Shown here: positions 40,113 through 49,182 of the stretch, one piece after another
Numbering within the stretch: the first letter of the stretch is position 1
Layout: every line of letters starts with the position of its first letter
Assembly: GCF_037975245.1 (NCBI RefSeq)
Contig: NC_092580.1
Location: 29,415,501 to 29,479,500, forward strand
Direction of reading: 5' to 3'
DNA: 64,000 bases
From: Apostichopus japonicus
Taxonomy: Eukaryota > Echinodermata > Holothuroidea > Aspidochirotida > Stichopodidae
Made by a program: the position numbers and the translations under genes
Notes under the pieces: generated by a model
What the model saw: only the letters and a program-made list of their open reading frames with translations
Database searches by the model: none
What the model was told of the DNA's origin: nothing

Positions 40113-40332
40113 TGACCTTGCTGTGACAATAACGCAGATGCAATCTACCCTTACAGTGTCACTTCTGTTTACTGACTGATGGCAGTACGACGATACTAAA
40201 TACATACAATACCACACTGCATATTGTTCTATTCCCGCAGTGCCGTTCCAGTGACGTTAGATAAAATTAGCACACGATCAACAACGATATCACAATGGTC
40301 TATAGGGCACTGTGTTATCTGACTTGACCTCA
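40113..40332 (+). promoter_or_regulatory. Conserved upstream region of gene B with nuclear-receptor-like half-sites
   Basis: TGACCTTG (40113-40120; reverse complement CAAGGTCA) and TGACCTCA (40325-40332; TGAGGTCA) both recur at matching places upstream of gene D (48859-48866 and 49042-49049). These resemble extended half-sites bound by orphan nuclear receptors, which regulate many P450 genes. Conservation may simply reflect recent duplication, so function is inference. Confidence 0.3.
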
Positions 40333-40480
40333 TATATAGTGTGTGCACATATTTACGTGTTAAAAAAATCGACTATTGTATCACAAGGAACAACTGAGGT
40401 CTGTTGAAGTGTTAACCAACACAGAACTTGAAACTGACAGTTATAAAAAGACCCATCACAGCAGTCTTAACATATTTGCT

Positions 40481-43400
40481 ATGATGATTTGGCCGGAATA
40501 CTTTAATATCACGACAATAGTCGTTGGTGTCGTTACATTTTGCTTGCTAGTTGCACTCATCCGTCGTCCTAAAAATTCACCCCCTGGTCCATGGGGTGTA
40601 CCGATACTCGGATGTTTACCTTATTTCATCTTCACAAGGAGGACCAGCCGAAAGATTTTTGAGGACTGGTACCACAGATATGGTCCGATATACAACATAA
40701 AGGTTGGTGCTGCCAACATAGTGGTTCTCAATGAAATTGAGGGCTTTAAGGAAGCATTTGGAAACCCTGAGTTTCAGGGTCGAACTCGACTTGACTTTAT
40801 GCTGGACAGACCAGGAGAAGGTAGGTGAAATACTGTGTTCAGTAACGACTTAAAAATCTGCTTTATTGGCTCCAATTATAGCACGCTATATAGCTAGGAA
40901 AGTTTCTTGATTACGTTATCGACTTGCCGCGGTCGTAAATCCACCTCAGGGTCTAATATTAAGTGTAAAGCTTCTAAACGCCATTAGGCTCTTTGTGTAA
41001 ACACTGTGTGGAAATATGTTCACGTCTACAGTCAAGGGCGTAGGAACCGGGAGGGCTGGGGGGCGCCAGGCCCCCAGTGAAAAATGTGGAGGGGCGGAAG
41101 TATCATTCCGCCCCCCCCCCCCGCTTCGCAAGTCCGAAAACCCCTTTTTCATTTCCAAATGAGAAAAAAAAATCTCATTTGGAGCACCAAATTGCATCTA
41201 AGGCCAGGTGAAAATAAAAAATTAAAGTTTACAAAATGGAGTGGGTGTTGAAGTGTGCTATATTGCACCAAATTGCATCTGAGGCCACCTGGAAATGCAA
41301 AAAATTCCAAAGGGGACACCCCCTCCCCTTAGACCCCTCCCCCAGGCGGGCCATCAGTCTTCAGCCCCCCACTCAAAAGTACCTTCCTACGCCACTGTCT
41401 ACAGTGCAGCTCACATACAGCGTTCATAGTCATACAGCGTTCACACAAAGACCCTCATACAACAAAAAAGGTCATTTTCATGACCAAAGCAGGTCGATTA
41501 CATAATCTCAAGAAATTTGTTAATGATAGCGTGCTATAGTTGGGGTCTATACAGCACACCTTTAAGCTGTAAAGTATAGAACCGTCTGAAACATGCGTAT
41601 GAATATTGGTCGAAATTGGATTTAGCAATATGGATATTAGCATACACTATGTGTAGTATATATAATATGCCATTATAATGTGACACATGTAGGTCTCGTA
41701 ATTCTTTTTTAAACAATGGCTTCGGCATGAGGTGGGGTATGCCCGGGTGGGGGAATGGGAGAATATTCCCCGTACCCCTTTAGTCCCAGCGCCATCTGTG
41801 GTGATGAAAACTAGGCATAGAAACGCATACATATTATACATTCAGTGCCAAAACTTACACTAACATGTTATAGTTAGGTTACTAAACATGTTGTGGCGCA
41901 TTTTGTATTATTGACGCTGTGTATGTAAACGACGCAAGCCTTTAGTTCACGTAGCCAACTGCGTGAACAGGAACATCCTGTTTCCCCAAGTGTTATGTTA
42001 TTATCCGAATTTAAAGCTAATAGTCTCTCAGTGGGAGAAGCAACATATTGTCATTCTTATCATATCTTCCCCATACTACCCCAACCCCAGCACCATCCCT
42101 TCCTAGTTCCAACAGACAGATGCTAAAGGAAAATTACTATAGTATAGTACTGCATGAGTGCAACCGGAGCAGATCAAAAATATGCAACAATATTGTTCGA
42201 AACATGCAAAATATAGAAACAAGTTAGCATTTAACCACTTACGACTAGACAATCCTGCCTCCCACATATCAAAGATGGTTGTTATTAAGGTTTCAAGTCC
42301 GAATTGTGACCAATACCCTGGTCAACATGTCCCCACTCACCAATACAAGTTGTCTTGTTAAAGACCCCAGTAGTGGTAAAGCAAACATGCGTTAGGCTAT
42401 CGCGGTACTCGTTGCTGCTATGAAATTAGTGCTTTAGGGCTCTATTATGTCCTGCAATTTGTAATCTATACAAGGTTTGTGCGTAGAATAACCGTCGAGT
42501 GTAATAGCCAGGTGAAAGTGCGCCCTCGACGCCGAATTGCAGAGCTGCATACGATATAAGTGTATGCAGTATACAGCGACGATCGAGCAGCATACAGTAC
42601 GAATGTCTTGACCATTCGAAGTTGCAACCGGAATGGCAATAGCGAGAGAATATTACCTTTGAAAAACAAGGAATATCTTTAAATTGAGAAAGTGCCAATT
42701 GTAGTCTGTCGGTCCCTATGCAGTGAATACTACGTTTGAGTACCCCGAAAAAAATAATAATGAGGACATTTGAGCATCATGGCAAAAATGTTGTATTGTG
42801 ATAAAATTTGTCCTACAACGAAGCAATTCTAATGTAGGTAACATTTTAAATTTAATTTAAATATCAGAAATTGATTGTTATGCGATTCTTAGTTGTCCTG
42901 GAATAACCACGGTGCCACATTCTGTGATAGTTTTCTCGCAAAATTTCCCTTTCTCTACTTTTCTAGGTATCGTGTTGTCCGAAGGTCGTGTATGGCAAGA
43001 GCAGAGAAAATTTGTTCATCAACATTTTCGAGACTTTGGAGTTGGAAAAGCCACTTTTGAAGACTCTATAGCCGCCGAAGCCGAGGCTTTAACCGATGCT
43101 CTTTTGAAGTTGGAAGGTCAATCAGTTTGTTTGGAACATCTGATCAACAATGCAGCTTCCAATGTGATATCTTCTGTGTCATTCGGTAGAAGATTTGATT
43201 ATGACGACAAAAGTTTCCAAACCGTGCTGGAAAAATTCAACAATAACGTCCAAAGTTCTGCACTACGATTTGGTCTCTCTGTTTTCTTCCCAATAACAAA
43301 GTATATCCCATTCGGAGGTAGCAATCAAATCAGACAGAACGCTCAGACATATTTCAAATTTCAAGATAAACTGGCATCTGAGCATAAAGCCAATCTCGAT

Positions 43401-44501
43401 GAGACTAATATCAGAGATGTCATGGATGCATACCTCATTGAAATGAAGAAGGACAACGAAAACTCTGACATATTCAATGATGACAATATGGTGTTCACAG
43501 TCGGTGATCTCTTTGCGGCAGGAACTGAAACCACTACAACAACCTTATTGTGGATTATCCTTTTTCTTCTCAAGAATCCCGAAGCAGAGGCTAAAGTGAG
43601 AGCAGAACTGGAACGTGTTGTTGGCCGTAACCGATTACCAAGATATTCCGATCGATCCAACTTACCGTATATTGAAGCTGTAATATCTGAAAGTCTACGG
43701 TTGGGTACCGTCTCAGCTCTAGGTCTCCCACACGTAGCTTCCTCGAATTCGACTCTACAAGGCTACTTCATACCAAAGGGAACACTGCTGGTACCAAATT
43801 TTCGAGCTCTTTGTACTTATACGGGTAAATGGGAGGAACCTGAAGAATTTAGACCGGAACGGTTTTTGGACAAGGACGGGAACTTTGTGAAACGTGATGA
43901 TTTCATACCTTTCAGCATAGGTAATGCAAACTTGGTATAATCCTATTTATCCATCATGGTAAATTTTCAACTTAGGAATATTAATAAACTGTCTGCTTTA
44001 TGACATATCATTTAGTGATAACTTGAGTGGCATTTAATAATGTTTCATTCAACCTACAACAGATAAATTTGACGAAACTATATACGTTACTAAAATTAAA
44101 TATTTGGTATACGTTACAACATTAACTTTGACCTTTCTTCAAAAAATTATATTTTCGACCCAGCCAATATCGTATTACGGCTGATCTTGGACGAAATTCA
44201 TTAGACCTGCTTGTGAGACATTCCAAGTAAGAATTGAATAATTGTATTAGATTTTAATAACATTGCATTTTAATAACCTATACTTTTATTAACTATCCGT
44301 TTGATTTTTTGCTACGCAGGTCGTCGGCTGTGCATAGGTGAGCAACTAGCGAGAATGGAGCTATTTATTTTCCTTACCCACACCATGCACAAGTTTGCTC
44401 TCTCTGTTCCCGAAGGACACGATCCATCTGTAGAGGGTACCGATGGTTTCACACATAAACCACAATCGTACAATGTTCTCATCAGAAAATGTGAAGATTA
44501 A
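40481..44501 (+). CDS. CYP2-clan cytochrome P450, gene B
   Basis: Exons 40481-40820, 42967-43920 and 44320-44501 encode an intact 491-aa P450. The start MMIWPEYF at 40481 precedes a membrane anchor (TTIVVGVVTFCLLVALI) and the hinge PPGPWG. The frame is open upstream to 40364 but has no ATG there. Motifs: HFRDFGVGK (C helix), AGTETTTTT (I helix), ESLR (ExxR), RPERF, and the heme loop FSIGRRLCIG with the Cys thiolate, its first Gly split by intron 2. Expected role: ER-anchored monooxygenase, substrate unknown. It is the close paralog of gene D; residue differences gather near substrate-contact regions. Intron 1 (2146 bp) contains a TTAA element with a hAT-like element nested in it. A poly(A) signal AATAAA lies at 44608-44613. 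Confidence 0.94.
40850..41565. mobile_element. TTAA-flanked insertion in gene B intron 1
   Basis: TTAA occurs at 40850-40853 and 41562-41565. The inner ends carry GGCTCCAATTATAGCACGCT and, from the other side, GACCCCAACTATAGCACGCT: the TIR family of 38325-38586. In gene D the same intron position reads through a single TTAA (49551-49554) between sequences matching both B flanks, a preserved empty site. A hAT-like element (41033-41397) is nested inside. Confidence 0.85.
41033..41397. mobile_element. hAT-like MITE nested in the TTAA element
   Basis: Ends CAAGGGCGTAGGAA and TTCCTACGCCACTG form an imperfect TIR. The 8-bp target duplication TCTACAGT flanks it perfectly (41025-41032 and 41398-41405). 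The interior has poly-C, a repeated CACCAAATTGCATCT block and CCCCTTAGACCCCTCCCCC, also found in the 47100-47579 element. No coding capacity. Confidence 0.88.
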
Positions 44502-44607
44502 TATTTGGACGATACGAACAGACGTTCCGTACTCATACTCATCGTAACTTTTAGAGTCTCGTAGGCCTACTGGTACTACAGGGATGTTGTTAGCACTAAT
44601 TACAGGA

Positions 44608-44613
44608 AATAAA
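44608..44613 (+). other. Poly(A) signal of gene B
   Basis: AATAAA in GGAAATAAACTGAAAC, about 107 bp after the stop. The aligned site in gene D reads GGAAAGAAATTGAAAC and lacks the hexamer. Confidence 0.6.
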
Positions 44614-45954
44614 CTGAAACATTATGTTGCACATGCATATGAAGCAGCTTCCATTATTTTGTGTCTTAGCTAAAAGAATATTTGGGTGTCATGAATACAA
44701 CGTGACAAATATATGGAACGAAAGATATGATAGATTGCTAGTTTCTAACCGTAGAGATGGTTTCGGGGAATGTAAGGCTAGTTTTACCAGATAAAATGTT
44801 ACTTACTCAAGAAAGTGAATCAAATCTAGGTGGTTTAGATGTCATCATGACTGAGATGTCCTTCAAAAGCTTTATTGATCTCTACAACAAAGATTACCCC
44901 TTAAGACATTGCTTAATTGCATTACAGGAATGTATATGGTATCAAACGCTCGTGAAAAAGAATAATACCAAATTATGTCAACCAATAGCTATAAAATGGG
45001 CCCACGATGGCGTTACTGAATGTTGCAATTTCATGTCCCTACCAAACCCCTCTCTAACAGATACTCCTCAATAACCACACATTTATGCTGTAAATATGTT
45101 ACATATGCATCAGTATGATTTCTTTTCGGTGGCAAGTATTGTACCCGATGAACAACTCGACCACACTTAAGTTTTTCTCAAGATTTCCAGGCTTTGTAAT
45201 CAAATGATATTGTTTAAAGGCAACGCAACCTTCTCATTCAAAATGAAATAAGTTGACGTTTGTTAGTCTATATGTACCAGAAAGTATGTAGAAACATCGA
45301 AGCACATCGATGGAAGATAAAAGCCAATGGTAGTGCCAAATACCCCGGCCGGGATGGTAGAGTCCCTGTCGTAGCCAACTAACTATACATATTAATGAGA
45401 TCTGAATGCTGTGTGAAATTGTTACTGACAAATTTTAAAATTTTACGTATCTAATGACCATGTTTGAACTTAAATTGCATAATGCCCGAATCCCTGAAAC
45501 AATGAGTGCGATGGGTGTCGATCGCAGAGTTTTTTATGAGACATTTGACATGAAAATTGGTCCAGCACACTCTCGTTCCATATCATATCTACAAAATGAT
45601 TTTAGATAGACCTTCGCAAATAAAACTTACTCTCTACTATCTGACTATCTGAAGTATCAGATTTTCCAAGTGGAAACAGGTATATACATGCTTGCGAAAT
45701 AAATGATAGATGTTGGCCTACAAAGTTTATTGCGGCATTTAGCTGCAGTCTGCCATGTTACAATGTTGTCTTATACAAGACTCTTTTACTGTAAATTGTA
45801 TTGTTTTAATTTGTAATCTCCATTTTGGTGACTCACATATGTGTATACGAACGTTGTGATGAAATACAATTTATCACTTCGTAACCTCAACAAGGATGCA
45901 TACAATTATCACAAACATTTGCTTGGAAGGTACAAGAATGACTCTGCCGCTTCC

Positions 45955-46660
45955 GCTAAAAAGTCTCCCAGATTAACAGTGCTGGAAAAGTTGGACGATA
46001 ACATGAAAGCTTCGATGTTGCGATATTCTTTGTTTTCCTTTCAATAACAAAGTCCTACATCCCAAGTGCCAACCGCAAGAGAATACGAGAAAACTGGATG
46101 ACAAACACGAGGTTACATGATAAAATGACATAGGAATATAAAGCCAAACTCGGTGGGACCAATATCATGGAGATGTCATGGATGCTTACCTGATTGAAAA
46201 GAAGAAAAGAAATTGATAACTCTGACATCTTCAACGATGGTAACATGATGTGGACAGTCGGTGATCTATGGAACTGAAATTGAAACCACTACAACAAAAT
46301 TATTGTGGGCTTTCATGCTTTTCACAAGAATCCGGAAGCAGAGGCTAAATCAAGATCAGAGGTTGATCGTTTTGTTGGCCGTAGCCGTATACCAAGATAT
46401 TCCGATCGATCTAACTTACCGTATATTGAAGCTGTAAAATCTGAAAGTCTAGGGTTGGGTACTGTCTCAGGTCTAAGTCTTCCACACGTAGCTTCCTCGA
46501 ACTCGACTCTGCAAGGCTACTTCGTACCAAAGGGAACACTGCTGCTACCAACTTGTCATCCCTGGACTACACAATACACGGTTAAGGTATTCCAAAAGGG
46601 AGTCTCCTGGTGACAGTTCTCAGGGCTCTCTTCTCATATTCGAGTAAAGTAAGTTTAGTA
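45955..46660 (+). pseudogene. CYP2-clan P450 pseudogene C (exon-2 fragment)
   Basis: The fragment covers most of the large middle exon, from TVLEKL (F-helix region) to beyond the PKGTLL strand. Several frameshifts and in-frame stops break it: a TAA after LFSFQ near 46046, shifts around 46055-46250 and loss of the AGTETT core near 46270. The ExxR motif reads ESLG, so the conserved Arg is gone. Near 46560-46650 a second, diverged copy of the PKGTLL..FRAL segment follows the first, an internal duplication. Neither exon 1 nor the heme-loop exon is found beside it. Some stretches resemble gene A (NMKASMLR, GLSLPHVAS) and others B and D (RYSDRSNLPYIEAV), so it comes from a third cluster member. Confidence 0.9.
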
Positions 46661-47099
46661 CAGGTACATTAAAATGTGTCTTTACATTCCATTACCCAGT
46701 TGTCAATACATATGTATGTACTAGCATATGTTTCCTGAACGTTGTTAGATCTATCCACATTGGCCACAAAATTCATGCTCGCATATTTGAAATGTCGTGT
46801 TCCTGGTTATGAACCTTTCAGTAACGAATTGGATATGCAATGGGGCACTAAGAAACCATATGTACTTGCCTCGCCTTTGTTCCCTTTTTTGGGGGGCACT
46901 ACCTCGAAATGAAATGTTGGTACATAAATTGCCTTGAAGTGATCACTGATGCCTCTACACCGTAGAGGCCACTTGCCCTTGGGGATCCCAATAAACAATT
47001 TCCTGGCACTATCTCACATTGCAAACTAGAGCAGATGCCCTTCATAGAATCAGTTTTCCTCTTGGTCACGGGTTTCGTCCACGGCACTAGGCCCATATG

Positions 47100-47579
47100 C
47101 AGGGGCGTAGCGAGCGGGGGTGTGGGGGGTGTCACACCCCCCCCCCAATAATTTGGTCGCTGTCGGCAAATTTTGGGTCTGTCGGCAAAAGGAGAAAAGG
47201 TGAAGAGAGCGGAAGGGGAAGAAAGAAGGAAAGCTGAATAGAGAAAAGGAGAACGGGAGCTTCTTCCGTGCCAAATTTGACTTAAAATATGCACCAGATT
47301 GCATCTAAGGACGTTTCAAAACTAAAAATTTTCCAAAGGGGAGGGGTAGACCCCCTCCCCTTAGACCCCTCCCCCATTTCAATCACCACTTCCAGATCCG
47401 TCGGCAAATCAAATTTGACTTAAAATATGCACCAGATTGCATCTAAGGACGTTTCAAATCTAAAAAATTGCCACCCCTCCCCTTAGACCCCTCCCCCATT
47501 TCATTCACCACTTCCAGATCCGTCGGCAAATCAAATTCTCCACACCCCCCCCAACAAAAACCCCTTCGCTACGCCCCTG
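47100..47579. mobile_element. hAT-like MITE with internal tandem duplication
   Basis: Perfect 14-bp TIRs CAGGGGCGTAGCGA and TCGCTACGCCCCTG bound 480 bp. The 8-bp duplication CCCATATG flanks it exactly (47092-47099 and 47580-47587). The interior holds two tandem copies of a roughly 130-140-bp unit (ATATGCACCAGATTGCATCT, CTTAGACCCCTCCCCCATTT, CCAGATCCGTCGGCAAATCA) and poly-C. No transposase frame. Confidence 0.92.
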
Positions 47580-48069
47580 CCCATATGTTGCATTTGTTGC
47601 AAATTCACAGGGTCTCCAGTCGGACCACTGTGCAGATAGCCAGTTAGTCTCCAGTCCGCCCCTGAAATATACATAGGATTTTCCTATCTAAGTGATCTCA
47701 GTATAAAATCACCTTGTCCTTATGTGAGCTTCCGGGTGGATTTAAAATTTAATAAAAAACGCCCGAACATATGGTAGTAAAGAAAGGTGTACTTAAAACA
47801 GTGGGGAAATATTCTCGACATAGCTATTCCAGTTTTAGGAACAGAAATGTGAATTTTCAGTAGGACTCGTAACATTTTGTCAACCGTTCTTTTCTTATAT
47901 TGGCATTCTGAGAATTTTTAACTTAAAATCTGGTACCATGTTCATGTAATATTTGTTTTCACAAAGGGTAAGATGGGCCCGTCGATATAGACCTCTCCCG
48001 CCGTCCCCCTGCCCGCGAAAATTTTTTCCTCCTTTCCTTTCAGCAAAATATTTTAACCAAGGTATAACT

Positions 48070-48725
48070 CAAGGGCGGCGGAACCGGGGGGCACAGGGGG
48101 CACGTGCCCCCCCCCCACTTTTCCTCAGGTTAAAAATGTGCCCTTTTTCTACATAAAAATTGAGGTGTCTTAAGTTAGCAAGAGGCCAGGGAACCAGAAT
48201 GAACACTCGGGAAGGGCCGTTTCCGGCCATCTGAGGGGTTTGTAAACCAAAAATTTTCTTGTACGCTCCGCGCCAACCAATGGTGGCGCTCCGCTCAGAT
48301 AGTCGTGCATACGACTTTGCAAATCCTGGCTACGCCCCTGACTTTTAATGATTTTCTGTGGGTCAAACTCAAAGCTATCTCGAATGGAAAAAATTTGTTA
48401 AGATATAAACAAGATATAAACTCTAATTCGGAAGATTCCTACATTAGCAACTAGTATGATTTCACCTCATTTTTTCTGAAAAAAAAACTTGTTCCTTGTA
48501 TCCCAATTTGCACATTGGATATTGCAGTGCTAGTATGCATTTTTCTTTGGGGGGGGGGGGGGGCGTTGATGGAGTGATGTGTATACGCAAATAAGATAAT
48601 ACAATAAGAGTTATACTAGGGTACAAAATATCAGGCTGCATCAGTCCAATCGAATTTCTGCAAAGTGCCCTTTGATGTCGGTGCTCCCCCCCCCCCCCAG
48701 ATTAAAAGTGCTTCCGCCGCCCTTG
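48070..48725. mobile_element. 656-bp hAT-like element upstream of gene D
   Basis: TIRs CAAGGGCGGCGGAA and TTCCGCCGCCCTTG bound the element, and GTATAACT is duplicated exactly on both sides (48062-48069 and 48726-48733). The paralogous locus upstream of gene B reads AAAGTATAACTCAAAACGCT (near 39954) with no insertion. The interior has poly-C/poly-G runs, TTTTCCTCAGGTTAAAAATG and a block with the TACGCTCCGCGCC and GGCGCTCCGCT hairpin shared with the 17106 family. No transposase frame is recognisable. Confidence 0.95.
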
Positions 48726-48858
48726 GTATAACTTAAACGTCTTTCTCATACAAGCTATCAAAAGCATATACATTTGCTAAGCTCCGGTATAGGCTCGTAC
48801 GTACATGTACGTGTTGGACGTGCAAAACCATATAGTGATGGGAAATGATCACTCACAT

Positions 48859-49049
48859 TGACCTTGCTGTGATAGATATGTGAATAGATAGCAATACGAC
48901 GATATTTTATACAGACAATACCACACTGCATATTGTTCTATTACCCGCAGCGAGTGCGGCCGATCAATATGTTAGATATATCGCACACGAACAACATGCA
49001 ACGACCTCACAATGATTTATAGGCTGTGAGGTATCTGTCGTTGACCTCA
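48859..49049 (+). promoter_or_regulatory. Conserved upstream region of gene D with nuclear-receptor-like half-sites
   Basis: TGACCTTG (48859-48866) and TGACCTCA (49042-49049) match the two sites upstream of gene B in order, with somewhat shorter spacing (183 versus 212 bp). The hAT-like element ends only about 130 bp upstream of the first site, so it could have altered regulation. Regulatory function is inference. Confidence 0.3.
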
Positions 49050-49182
49050 TAGTGTGTGCACATATTTAGCTAGAATATTATATCACAAGGAAAAACTGAG
49101 GTCAGTGGAAGTATTAATGGACACAGAACGTGAAACTGACAGTTACAAAAAGACCCATCACAGCAGTCTGAACGTATTTGCT

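Larger units (their letters stand above)
39515..45590. repeat. Segmental duplication, unit 1 (carries P450 gene B)
   Basis: This block aligns with 47655-61124 through the upstream flank, all three exons, parts of both introns and about 1.1 kb of downstream flank. Shared non-coding anchors include GGGAAATATTCTCGAC and TTGGACGTG upstream, and GACATGAAAATTGGTCCAGC downstream. The size difference (about 6.1 versus 13.5 kb) is explained by insertions, mostly in gene D intron 1. Confidence 0.9.

Noticed and set aside
44757-45074. 105-codon open frame downstream of gene B
   Set aside because: The aligned region downstream of gene D (about 59690-60200) does not keep the frame, so it is duplicated non-coding flank.
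46899-47304. 131-codon minus-strand open frame
   Set aside because: It overlaps the 47100-47579 MITE and its TIR; composition reflects poly-G/C and repeat sequence.
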